A stretch of DNA of 64,000 nt from Omphiscola glabra. Taxonomy: Eukaryota > Mollusca > Gastropoda > Lymnaeidae. The notes beneath the pieces are model-generated. The model saw nothing but the letters and a program-made list of their open reading frames with translations, made no database searches and was not told the DNA's origin. Both the position numbers and the translations under genes were made by a program. Location of the stretch: NCBI GenBank assembly GCA_964017045.1, contig OZ024807.1:8537481-8601480 (forward strand), written 5' to 3'. Below, piece by piece: positions 33,494 through 45,300 of this stretch (within the stretch, counting starts at the first letter, position 1; every line of letters starts with the position of its first letter).

Positions 33494-34987
33494 GTAAGGA
33501 ATATTCCTTATTGATTTTGAAAATTTTACATGATACATATTTTTTTTAATGTTAAACTTGTCATGTTAGTAATGACATTGGAAAATAGACTTCATTGCAA
33601 TATTTTAATATGCAAATTGTTGGATATTTTTAAAATACATTTTTGCTGTTTTAGTCATTACGGTAATTGGACAAATTATTTGCTCTATGAATTTATTAGA
33701 ATATTTTAGAATTTAAGCAATCACCTGCATGTTAAAGTTCTTTTTTTGTATGATTTGAAAAAATTATGCTTTCCTTCTTTTCTTTACATAATTTTTCTTC
33801 TGACCCTCTTTTTCCTCACAGAAACTAATGTAGCTACCAGTTTCAAGAGAATCACAGATGAGTGGGGCATCACTGACAGGGTGATAGCCCTGGTTGCTGA
33901 CAACTCAGAGGATGTTATTCACAGTGCGAGCCTGGTGAATGGATGGGAGGAACTCATCTGCTTTGGGCACACCATAAACCAGGTGATCAGCCATGCATTG
34001 ACATCAGTGGCAGAGCTTGTGAGAATCCAGAAAAAGACCAGCGACGCAGTGGCATACTTTGAGAAAAGCATCAAAGCCTCGGACACGCTTGCTGCAGTTC
34101 AACAGCAGCACAGCCTGCCGGTTCACAAACTCAAGCAAGAGAACCCGCGTTTCTGGACCTCCACATATGCCATGTTTGAACGAATGGTTGAGCAATATGA
34201 GGCTGTCAACACAGTTCTGTGCTTCCTAGGAAAAGACCATATGTGCTTATGTGATGATGAAGTGGAGCTAATTAGGAGTGTTGTTGAGGTCCTCAAACCG
34301 TTTGAGGCTGCTACCAAAGAGCTTTGTACTGAACAATATACTTACATGTCCAAAGTTATACCCATAGCCACACTGCTGCAGCAGGTCACGTCTGTGGGCA
34401 TGGCTACGCTCCCAGGGCCCCAGTCAGCTTTAAAAAATGCGCTCATCTCGCAGATGCAGCAGCATTTCACGAGTGTTGAAAATAACTACAAGCTGGCCGT
34501 TTCCACATTGCTCGACCCCCGCTTCAAGCGCCATGCTTTCACAGATGCCACAGCTTTAGAGCTGTCACATCAGCGCCTGCTTAGTGAACTTGCTACGGTT
34601 GTGCAAATTTCAGACACACCATCACTCCCTAGTGACCCTACTTATGCAAATGATACTGCGGGCTCATTTTGGAACATGTTTGACCGCAAAGTCTCTGAGG
34701 CTGGGGCCATGAAGACATCAGCATCAGAGGCTGAGAACGAGACCCGTCGCTACTTTAAAGAAGCTAATATTCCCCGTAATGCAAATCCACTGAATTGGTG
34801 GAAACTGAATGAGGTTCAGTTTCCCCATCTGAAGGTTTTGGCCCAAAAGTATTTATGTATTCCTGCTACGTCAGCCCCATCAAATCGACTCTTTTCCAAA
34901 GAAGGTGATTTAACTGCTTTCAAGCGAGAGCAAATAAAGCCAGGGAATCTTCATACAGTGTTGTTTTTGAACAAAAATTTAGCCTAA
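32590..34987 (+). CDS. BED-finger hAT transposase or domesticated ZBED-like gene, intact, 2 exons
   Basis: Exons 32590-33493 and 33822-34987 join in frame (GAA split G/AA) to 689 aa. A BED zinc finger (C84, C87, H103, H108: CKIC...HLRVKH) is followed by the hAT catalytic region. The TxDxW motif appears as TVETWT (Glu262 for the first Asp), then VIALVADNSED (Asp328), CFGHTINQ, and the C-terminal dimerisation block NPLNWWKLNEVQFPHLKVLA with PATSAPSNRLFS. hAT proteins cut and paste DNA; ZBED-type descendants act as DNA-binding regulators. The frame is undamaged, but no matching inverted ends are seen around it and the first catalytic Asp is replaced, which fits domestication or loss of activity. 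An AG at 32428 suggests a spliced 5' UTR. Confidence 0.88.
33822..34987 (+). CDS. hAT/ZBED-like gene, exon 2 (catalytic core and dimerisation domain)
   Basis: Acceptor CTTTTTCCTCACAG. Starts E-TNVATSFKRITDEWG and ends FLNKNLA and TAA. The frame upstream of 33822 is intronic T-rich sequence. Confidence 0.88.
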
Positions 34988-37900
34988 AAATCTCAATTTT
35001 GAAAATATATTTTGTCTTCTGTAATTTTTTAAATTGAGTTTCTAATATCCCAAAAATTTATAATGCTTGGTGAAGCTAGATTCTATGTGTACTGCTTTTT
35101 ATTCTTTCCTTCTGCTCTGGCCTATTATGGTCTGATTAGTGTATATGGCCACTCCATTTACCACTGTTCTGAGCTTTTCTTTCTAGCTACTACTTGCCAT
35201 TTCTCTCACTCTCAGGCCAAGCAACTTCTTCATGTGTTCTGTGGTCTTCCTCTTTTTTTTTTTTAATATTACCCTGTGGTTTCCATGACAGGACTGTCGA
35301 GTAACAATTTTTAATATGGCGCTTTCTTTATGTTAATCAAATTCAGTTGTTTATATTTAGGTAGACTAATTTTATGTTTTGATATAGTCAGTAATTAGTA
35401 TTTAATGACATCTTGTATGCCAGTTGGGTTTCATTCAGGACTTGTTTGTATTTTCTAATTTGCTTTTGTCTTTAAAATTTTGTTTTCAATGGAAACTTTT
35501 ATGTGTGTTTATTTAATTGTTTAATTGACCAATTTTTAATCTGCATTATTGTTTTAAAAAAGGAAATACATATTAAAAACCAAAAGTCAGCATTTATGAA
35601 CATTTGAGAAAATCGTTCCATAATATTTTCCATTGAATTTGATATGGAAATCTGCCTTTTTTGTCCTATGTTAAGATGTCGTGTAAATGATACATGAGAT
35701 ATTATTACACTCATATGTACATAGATGATTATGAAACCTTATGTAATGACGATAAGAAAAGTTACAGTGTGAAGATTATATTTTGCTCCTTTGTGTGGTA
35801 TTCTTCCCATGAAACGTTACCATTACAAGTGGCCGATCACCAGTATTACAGTATTTGTTAACACAGACCAAAAATTTACGCAATTTGATTCTCGTGCATG
35901 TATGAGTGAGTATCTGACACAGCTTCATATTACCCCATACCTTTCAGTCATTCATTGTCTCCTTTCACCTTCTTTACTATGATGATAATGATTTATTATT
36001 ATAATTTTTTTGGTTGGGAAATTTTGCGTGTGAAGTCATGTAGCCACATTATGTAAAAGTAATATTTTGGTTGTATTAATCAAGAATGCCCTTACGTATG
36101 CACTGGTCATTTTTATTTGATCGGTATCCATTCTACAGCTTCACGTCGGCTTGTACTTTGAAAAAAAAAATGGCTAAATATTTTTTAAAATAAATTAAAT
36201 CTCTTCATCTTCATGAAGAAATTCCAAGCATCATACAATCAATCAAACATGCTTTTTTTTTTTTTAAGAAGGAATTTAAAAAAATTTATGGTCAGCGACT
36301 CAAAACATTTATAAAAGAATAAAATCTCTAAATATTGTTAAAAGACTTTAATATTAGAATATTAAACGTCCAGTCCAGTCGACTAATTGGCTGAGATGGT
36401 ATATGCTCGTTACCATTCTGAATATAGTGTTTTTTTTTCTTTGATATTTAGAGCAGTCAAAGACACTTTCAGTTTTGATTATATAAAATATCCCAGTGGG
36501 CGTTCCAAAAAAATAGTTTTGGCCATGGTTGTAAAAAAAATAATTTTTTGTGTAAAGCCATCATCTTGACACTTTAATCTTTTGTAGTTAATGATTTAAT
36601 TTTAATGTTTATATAATATGTATAAAAAAAATAACTCATTAATTAATTTTTTTTTTTTTTAAAAACAGTGTCACCTGACAAACTTAACAATAAGAGCTTA
36701 GTGCTAGCCACCTGGCAAACTAGCTATAAGAACTCAGTGTTATTTTCGTTCTACTTTCTCTATGAAAAGCATACAGTTGAAGGCTGAACTAAAATATACT
36801 AAAAAAATTTGAACTAGAAAAAAAACAAGTAGGAATGTTTAATTTTAGCAAACAAATAAGTTGGATGTTAAAAATGTGTTTATATACACTTTTAGCATAC
36901 CTGATGATTAATGACATCACTTGTTTTGTCTTTATCTATACAGCTTCTTTTTTTGTGTTGTGGGTCGGGTATTTTTATTTCAAGTCGCTAGTTAACAATG
37001 GAATAATTCAGAACTACTCTGTTTTTAAATTTAGTACAATTACTCTCAAGAGTAAAGCTTTTTATTTTAAAAAATGGCTCTTGAATATATCAAAATGTTT
37101 TTCTTTAATATTCAGTGGAGTTTAACTTTAATAATATTTTAGGAAAAAGCTTGTCTCTTATGCTACTGACAAAAGACCAAATGAAGTTTGCAACATTTTC
37201 ATTACCTCTGTAACATCTCCTCTAATTCGTCTTGACAGTGTGTTTAGTTTTTCCCCCACATTTTTTTACAGGTCATTTTGTGATAAACCCATTGAAGATT
37301 GTGTGCCTGTTAATGCAATGACATTTGAAAAAAATATTTGAATCTAAATCCAACTGGACTTCCAAATCTTTTTTTTTTTTTTTTAAATATACTTTGATAT
37401 GTAATTTAACTCTGTACTGACAATTAATTTCTTTGGAGATGGGGTTGTTTGCTTTTACATTAAATGTCTGCTTATGTATGCAAGTGAGCACCCCCTAATT
37501 TTATAGTGGACACAGTTAATGGGCTGTGGATTTGAGTCATGGTCATGATCTCAGAAAGAATATTTCCATCCGTTTGCAAGCAAGGAGCTGGCATAAAACC
37601 CAGATTTAAAAATTATTTCTATCTATATATTTAAAATGTTTGATCACTCTTAAACCCATAACAAATAATTGGATGCTATCTTGGCACATGCTAGGGTTCT
37701 GGGAATTTTTCAGTTTGGAACTCAGTACAGAAATAAGTTCAATTTTTACTTGATCAGACAAGCCCCTGTCAGATTTCAAACCTGCTTTCTGTTTTGAATT
37801 GCTCAAAAGAATTGCATTCAAGTGACTGCTTCCTTATCGCATAGAGTTCATTAACAAGTTAAACAGTTTTGTTATAACAAGATAATTCTTTTTGTGTTTG

Positions 37901-40300
37901 TGTCCTTTAAAAAAAAAAAGTGCTGGTTATCCCCTCAAGCTGTTGCTAAACAAGAAAAAAAATTGTTTTACTGCCTGATACCAAGTCCAAGGCTGATGAA
38001 TATGTTTCAATGTTGATTCGGCACGAAACACAGTTTTCTCATCCCTTGTGGTTTACAGGGCTTTCACACACAGGTCCACAGCTAAACTTTTCCATTTTTA
38101 AACATAATTAACTTTTTCTTGTTTTAACTTTTTAACCCTTTTCTTTCCACTGAAGTTTATTTAATTGTATTGAATTGAATGATCACTAATTTATGAATTG
38201 TAAATTCATGTCAACAGTGATCACTGATTTACTTATTTAATGAGGTTAGTGTTGTTTGTTAATAAAAAAACAGTTGACATTTGACACAATACCATATATG
38301 GATGGCAATGGGTATAAGAGTAATTGTGCCTGGGGTGTTTTTTTCTTAATTAACTAAATAGTGCAACTATGAGGTTATCTATATTGTTTTATTGCTTTTG
38401 GACAGAAAAAAATGTGGAGGAGGGTACTGGTTGGGTAGATAAAGTGAGACAAATTGTTTTAAGCCTTTTAGCAGTGGCAATGATCTTCATAGTTTTATTA
38501 TGTAATTTATTTGAATTTTTTTGTCTTGAAGACGTTTCAACAAAAATAATGGTTTTAAACTGTTGTGTGCTTTCTATACCAGCATTTGAAGTATTTAAAG
38601 GTGGTGGGGGAATAAGTTATGAGACATGACATCTAAATCACCCCTGTAACCTTTGGTAATAATGTCAATTATTCAACATGCAAAAAAAAAATAAAACATA
38701 AATATTAAAAACATGAACCCAGGTTTCTGCCTTTACTATTTTCTGTGTGTATATTATTGTCTGTTTTTCTTTTGATAGTGTATGGTGTCTTTTCATCCCT
38801 TTGTACACATGCACTAAACACTTATATTATTTTAAAAAAAAATTCTTGTTGATGGAAAAGTAAAAGGTAGATCTTTTTTTTTTATACCAACTTCAACTAC
38901 TTCAAGTGAATTAATATAAAAATCACTCTTTTTTGTGTGCATTATTTAAGCTGGAATATCACTAGAACAGATGTACAGGGAAAAAAATGTTATTTTTTAA
39001 AACTGCATACCTACATTAAAATACTTAACAACCGATAAAATGTGTGGGCTCGTTTTGTTGAACGTTTTATACTTGGCTCAATATCTGATAGAGGAATTAA
39101 AAGTTCAACATCAGTGTTTTTCAAGAACCACCACCTTTAATTATTTTTTTTTTATTAAAACAGGATTGTAACAAATTTGTGCGCATAAAAAATTGGTTGA
39201 AAATTGTAGCAGAACTGGAATAACCTCGTTAGAAATTCTAGGACTCAAGGATATACTCCCTTAACCAATCCCAATTTTGTTTTTGTTTTTACACAACTGC
39301 TCTTGTCCATGTTTACATTTAAAGTTGAAATTTTAACATTAATTTAGAAAACTCTGTGTGCAATTCAACACAAAGAAACATGTCTGTTCAAACACAGCTA
39401 CAACTAGCTTACTTATGGCATTCATGTGTAAAGTTACCATATTTATTTTGATGCTGAAAACAAATCAAGCCATGCGATAATAGTAATAAAACAGAGCAAT
39501 AATTTACACACACAAAAAAATATGTAGCACGAAAAACATGTGTTTGACCATGTCGATAAATCAGAAGAAAGATTTTGGTTTCCATTTACTGGTGATGAAA
39601 AGTTAACAGTGTAGGAAATTTTAAACAACAAGGAGTTACCAGCTAGTCGAATTGTTACACAGTACAGTCATGAAAAGTGGGGATCAAAGGCCAAAACAAC
39701 CTGACAAATTTTACTCTTCGCTTCAGACATATTGGTATGGTGACATGTCATGTGACCCGCCAAATATAAACACACAGATGTGTTGTGCACTTCAAATGGT
39801 TGACGACTTGTTAATCAGCAAATCATTTTTCCCTTTTGAGTCACTTGTTCTTTGTCCTCTTGGAGGAATTTTACCAGCGGCACAACAGTCGCGGAGCCCT
39901 GGCATCAAACATCTATGCTGAACTCAATCATTTCTGCACTTGAAATAATATAGTTTTAATGTCTGAAATTAATGTGAACGGCAAAAAAGTTATTAAATTT
40001 ATTTAGTATTTTTAAAGGAGGCAAACAAACCTGAACTCAATGTTCAGCCTTTGAACAATAGACTCATTTTCATTAGTCTACTGATTTGATGGACGAAAGC
40101 ATCAACAAAGAAATGAAGGGCGATTATCATAACTATTCTTTTGTAAAGGTGTTCAATTCATCTCCTATGTAAATTATTCATTTGATCTAAAGTGTGTTGA
40201 AACTGAAGGCTAAATCGTCTTCTTAATTAATCAATAAATTTTAAATAAATGCTCTTTATGGCATAAAGAACAGCATGTGTTTTACTATACAAGTCTAATC
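34988..40300. other. gene-poor AT-rich region, nothing convincing
   Basis: Homopolymer tracts and short open frames only. The missing 5' exon(s) of the vinculin-like gene may lie here but none could be singled out. Confidence 0.4.
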
Positions 40301-40315
40301 TTTTATTCTTACTGG

Positions 40316-41250
40316 TATAGTTCAGTTGCTTTCAAACGACCTGTTTATGCTATGAACAGTGGGCAGGGGTTAGTGCAACAAAAACCCTAGTCTATGCTCT
40401 TGTTCTCTCTCGTCTTGACTATTGCAACTCTTCTGTCAGGTTCACCAAAACACTTCTTAGAAAAATTACCAAAGGTTCAAAACTCACCTGCCAGGCTAGT
40501 TCTAAAGGCACTACTTCATTCACTGCATTGGCTCCATGTACAAGCACGGATTGACTATAAACTCTCTGTTCTCTGCTTCAACTTTTCTCGAATTCCTGCC
40601 CTTCCTATCTAACCGAACTTCTCTCTGTCTATTCACCCCTTCGACAGCTTCGCTCCTCCGCAGACGGACGTATACTTTCTGTTCCCAAGACTCGCACAAA
40701 AACATGGTGAATGATCTTTCTCTTACTGTGCCCCCAAACAATGGAATTCTCTTCCATTACACATCCGCAATATATCAACCATCACAGCCTTCAAAACTGC
40801 ACTCAAAAAACATCTCTTTTAACTCTACTATCCCGACTGATTCCCCCCTCTGACCGTTAAACCATGCTGCTGAGCACACTTCTTTTGTTGCCCTCTTGGA
40901 CAATACTTCTAAGCTAAGTGTTACATTATATTTTTTAAAATTTTATTTGTTTTTCTGTTTGTTCGTTGATGAAGGCTTCCTGCCGACACGTTCATTGTTT
41001 TGTTGCGTTCCTTTTATCAGGTTTAACCTTACTGTGTTTTACTAATTTCCTATGAGTGCCGTCCATGGCTTCAAATGTTAATAGTTATGGAATGGTTGAA
41101 GCAAATACACATTTGTTTTGTTTTATTTACTTAATGTAAATTTATTTTTAAGTTCATGATTGTTTGTTAAATTGTATGTACAGCGTGGTGAGCCCACTCC
41201 TAGGCTGGGGTACCACACTATAGAAAACTACCTATAATAATAATAATAAT
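40316..41250 (+). mobile_element. LINE family 2, degenerate reverse-transcriptase 3' end with (TAA)n tail
   Basis: Frame-shifted pieces read SRLDYCNSS, LPKVQNSPARLVL, LHWLHVQARIDYKLSVLCF and LTELLSVYSPLRQLRSS, the common C-terminal region of LINE reverse transcriptases. The 3' end is GCTGGGGTACCACACTATAG then AAAACTACC and repeated TAA. Confidence 0.85.
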
Positions 41251-42175
41251 AATGACATACCTCGACCTCTCTTTTTATATTTTGCTATTTGCCTCAAATT
41301 AGCTATTACAAAGTGAACACATTTTAAGACTGCTGTGATAAAGTTTTATTAATGTAAGTTGATGTCTAAGTTTAGAGTTATTTTTGGTAGCAAGGTTTGT
41401 AATCGCTAAATGCCAAGGAAATAGAAAACTTGCAACTGTTATCTTAATAGACTTTTTTAAAAAAAGTAATAAGAAGGGAGATGAATTGCTGTGTGACGAG
41501 CCTAAAAGGGGATTTTATTTCACCCAAATATCTGCTACTTTGAAGAATTAATATAATTCCCTGCGTTTATACACAACGGTAATAAAATTACTTTTTAAAA
41601 CAATCCTATGATAAAACATTAGGTCATCACACAGTAGGAACACTTGGCTTCTGTGCTAAGGGTTACCACTATTTGAACACTGATTTTAAGAATGATACCT
41701 ATTAACATTTGACATACTTTTTATATGGTACAGCCCTCCTGTATAATGTCTCAAACTTTCTGCTGTGGCTCTTGAAGTTACAGTGATTTTTATCACATAT
41801 TGAAATAAGACACACTCTTACTAGTGATATGAGCTTCCAGTTCCAGGTCTTAAGTTTAAGCCATTAAATTATTTCTATGGGATCTTTCTGGTAGATAGAG
41901 AAAATAGACCCCAGAAGTTAAGTGTGAGTTTAAGAGCATAAAAATTAGTTTTTGAAATTCTTTGTCCACATTACTCACTTTTATCTGAGATTTTACCCTC
42001 TTCTTGTGCAGTTTTCCCATGGTGTCTCAGAAATATGCTTATATAAACCAGAAGTTTTCATTTATTTCATAAGTGTCACTAGAAGCAGGAGCTATGTTAA
42101 AGTTAAAATAATTACATAATTTGCTTTTTGGAAAAAAATGAATTATCTCTATGATACTTTTTTTCCTCTTGCTAG

Positions 42176-42385
42176 GTGTCACTGCTGATAATAATAGCGG
42201 AACAAAAGGAGAACATCAAGTCATCTGACAGCGGCCAGCCTGCAGGCAGTGAGACAACGCCTGCCATCAAAGAACAGCACAGAAATGAACAAAGTCTTGT
42301 CGGTGTGGCCACCAGAATCATGTCAGATGCTGTCAAACAGTTCATCAACGTGGGCATTAAGCACAGTCAGAAGTCAGAAAATCAG
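42176..42385 (+). CDS. vinculin-like exon 1 (first seen)
   Basis: Acceptor TTTTTCCTCTTGCTAG, donor GTGAGA, phase 0/0. Begins VSLLIIIAEQKENIK; aligns by eye with the start of vinculin helix 1-2. Confidence 0.75.
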
Positions 42386-45300
42386 GTGAGAGTGAAGCTT
42401 TCATTAATGAGACACAAACAATGTTTAAATAAAACAATATAGCTTAATTGATTATTAATTTTTAAGGACAATAAGATCATTTAAATCTTTTCATCAATTA
42501 TAAATAAAAATAATTTGCAAAAGTCCTTAACGATTAAAATTACTAGCTTTATCAACTTCAGGGCTGTACATCAAACCACAACTCTCACCTGATTTTCCAA
42601 CCATCTTATAATTAGTTAATTAAAAAAATAATGACACTGTCAATTTTCTTTCTTTTTTTTTCTTTTACAATTTAAAAATGTCATAAAGTTTTAATTCTGA
42701 TGTAAACACATCACATCATTTAACATTTATCCATGCATTGAAAATAAAAACTAAATTGTTCCAACAAAACTCTTGGCAGTTAACATTTCTTTGTTTATGC
42801 CAAACTGAAGCAGATCTGAATTTGAACTCTGACATGTCCTAATCGCATATCATTCAGGTGTGCACACTCATCAAAATGACTAAACGGGCTTTTGATGCCC
42901 ACAACTCCAAAACCTGATTCTTAATTTATTGATTTCAACTAGGTTCACTGACATTACCAGGCTGATAGTTTTCAATTTATAAGGATGGCTAACATCACTA
43001 AACCACACCATTTTTTGTTCTCCCCCCATTTCTCTTAACAGGAGTTTGTCACCAAAGTAGCTTCGGCTAATGAGAACCTGACCATACTGACCGACCAACT
43101 TTTAATTGTGGTCCATCGTTTTGAGTCGGGGACAGCACCTGACAACATCAAACAGATTTTGTGTCAGGCAGCCAAAGATGTTTTACAAGGTGTTTTAAAG
43201 GTTTGTTGGTAGTGTTAATGGTGCATAAATAGCTCTTAAAATAAAATTATTAACCCTGCCTTGTTGTTTGAGTCATAGTTGTTTTTTTTACAAGGGCAGC
43301 CTTGGTAAACCCTTTTGAGGCAAAAATTGATGTAGTATAAATATCCAGAATCTTGTTTTGAGTAAAAGGAGAATGAGAAAAAAAATTGTTTATGCCTGGA
43401 CAAATGTAATTATTTTGGGGATTGCAAAGATTTGGGAAAAAAACATGAAATCTTTTCAAATTCAAGTCCTTTGCTTATGTGTAAAGCAACCACAAAATTT
43501 GTGAAAATGTTGTTGCAGGTACTTTTGGCCATTGATGACTTCCATGTGAAAGATCTGCTGCAGAAGGCTGATCTAATCCAGTCTATATTAAGGGGAGTTA
43601 ACTTGGCAGAGGACTACTCACTCATCAAAAAGAGATTGGCTGTATGTTTCCTGACTCATTTTTAATTAGAGCAACTGACTCTTTTAATTAGAGAAACATA
43701 ATTAAGAGTCAGTGACTCAGATTATCAGTCAATCAGTGGGAAACTAACTCTTTTATCTTACACACATTAAATTTTTATTTTAAATTGTTTAAAAAATATG
43801 TATTATAATTTATTTTGTTTAAATGTTGGGGATCAAATTTTTCTTATTATTAAAATATCTAAATCTTCATACATATTAAACAAATAACTTCAAATGAGTG
43901 GCCAATTAAAACAAGTGTAAACCATAAATCAATGCATTAAATTTTTTGGATGAATTAAAACTCCCCCCCCCCCCCCCATCCTGTTTGTCTTATAAATAAT
44001 TTGTATGATCTCAGCACTTGGCTGCCACAGTGATGTCCCTTAGAGGTTTGCTGTTCAGACGTGGACAAAACCTGTGCAGCAAGGACTGTCGTGACCAGCT
44101 AACCATATGGGGCAATGTTCTGCAGAGCAACATTCGACTTCTCCACCAGGTGACAAGAACGTGCACCCAATACCCTGGCAATGTCTCGGCCAAAGTAAGT
44201 GCACATATAATTCTACACCAGGGATTTTTCCTTTTTTTTTGTGTACGATTTTGATCAGGTTAAAAAATGATTTTTTTTTTTTTATCAATCAGAATTATCT
44301 TTGAGTTTCTTGTTGAACATGTTTTATTAGGGCCAAGTTGGACAACTGAAACAACTTCATAGACCAAGAAGATTTATTTATTGTTAAATAGCAACTGATT
44401 AATTTTATTTTATAGAGAGGAAAAAAAAGAAATACATTGTCAGTTTTAAAGGCATAAATACTTGTTTATCATTTCCTTCACCGGTAGGCCAGTTATGATT
44501 CAGTGCAACAAGAAATAATGCAAGCCTGTGAGAAAATCAAGCAGCTGTTGACGTTTGGTCCTGATGAGGATGACACCACTGTCAGCTTTGTTAGAGTTGT
44601 GGATAAGGTAAGCAGCTGCTCCCCATTTGCCCTCTTGTGGAATGGCAAAAGCTGGCATCTTTTTAAAAAATTGTTTTTAAGGATGCACCTGTTGGTTACC
44701 TGAATTGCCAGTTGTGTTTGACTATTTCAAATCTGCCCCCTTTTTTTAATCTGTTGCAAGTACAGCTGCATTGTGGCTCATGAGGCAAGAATATGCCTTA
44801 AATTTATATCATTTATCAAACCCAACCTATGTTCCCTCTAACCTATGGGCTTGTTTGCAGGCACACAACCTGTATGCACACAGGGTCTGTATTGCCAATG
44901 CACACATGCGCTGTATTGCCAATGCACACATGCTCTGTTTAGCCAATGCACACAGGCTCTGTATTGCCAATGCACACAGGATCTGTATTGCCAATGCACA
45001 CATGCTATGTATTGCCAATGCACACAGGCTCTGTATTGCCAATGCACACAGGCTCTGTATTGCCAATGCACACAGGCTCTGTATTGCCAATGCACACAGG
45101 CTCTGTATTGCCAATGCACACATGCTCTGTATTGCCAATGCAGGTCTTGCGTTTTTTTCCCCCCAGGTCATGGATGCACTAACAGAGGCCCAGTGCAGTG
45201 AACTAAATGAAGACTTTGAGAGTGAAATTGTCACCTTGGTGCAGCACAGCATGGCGGTGGCCCACTACACACATGGGGTCTACAAGGATGTCATAGTGGC

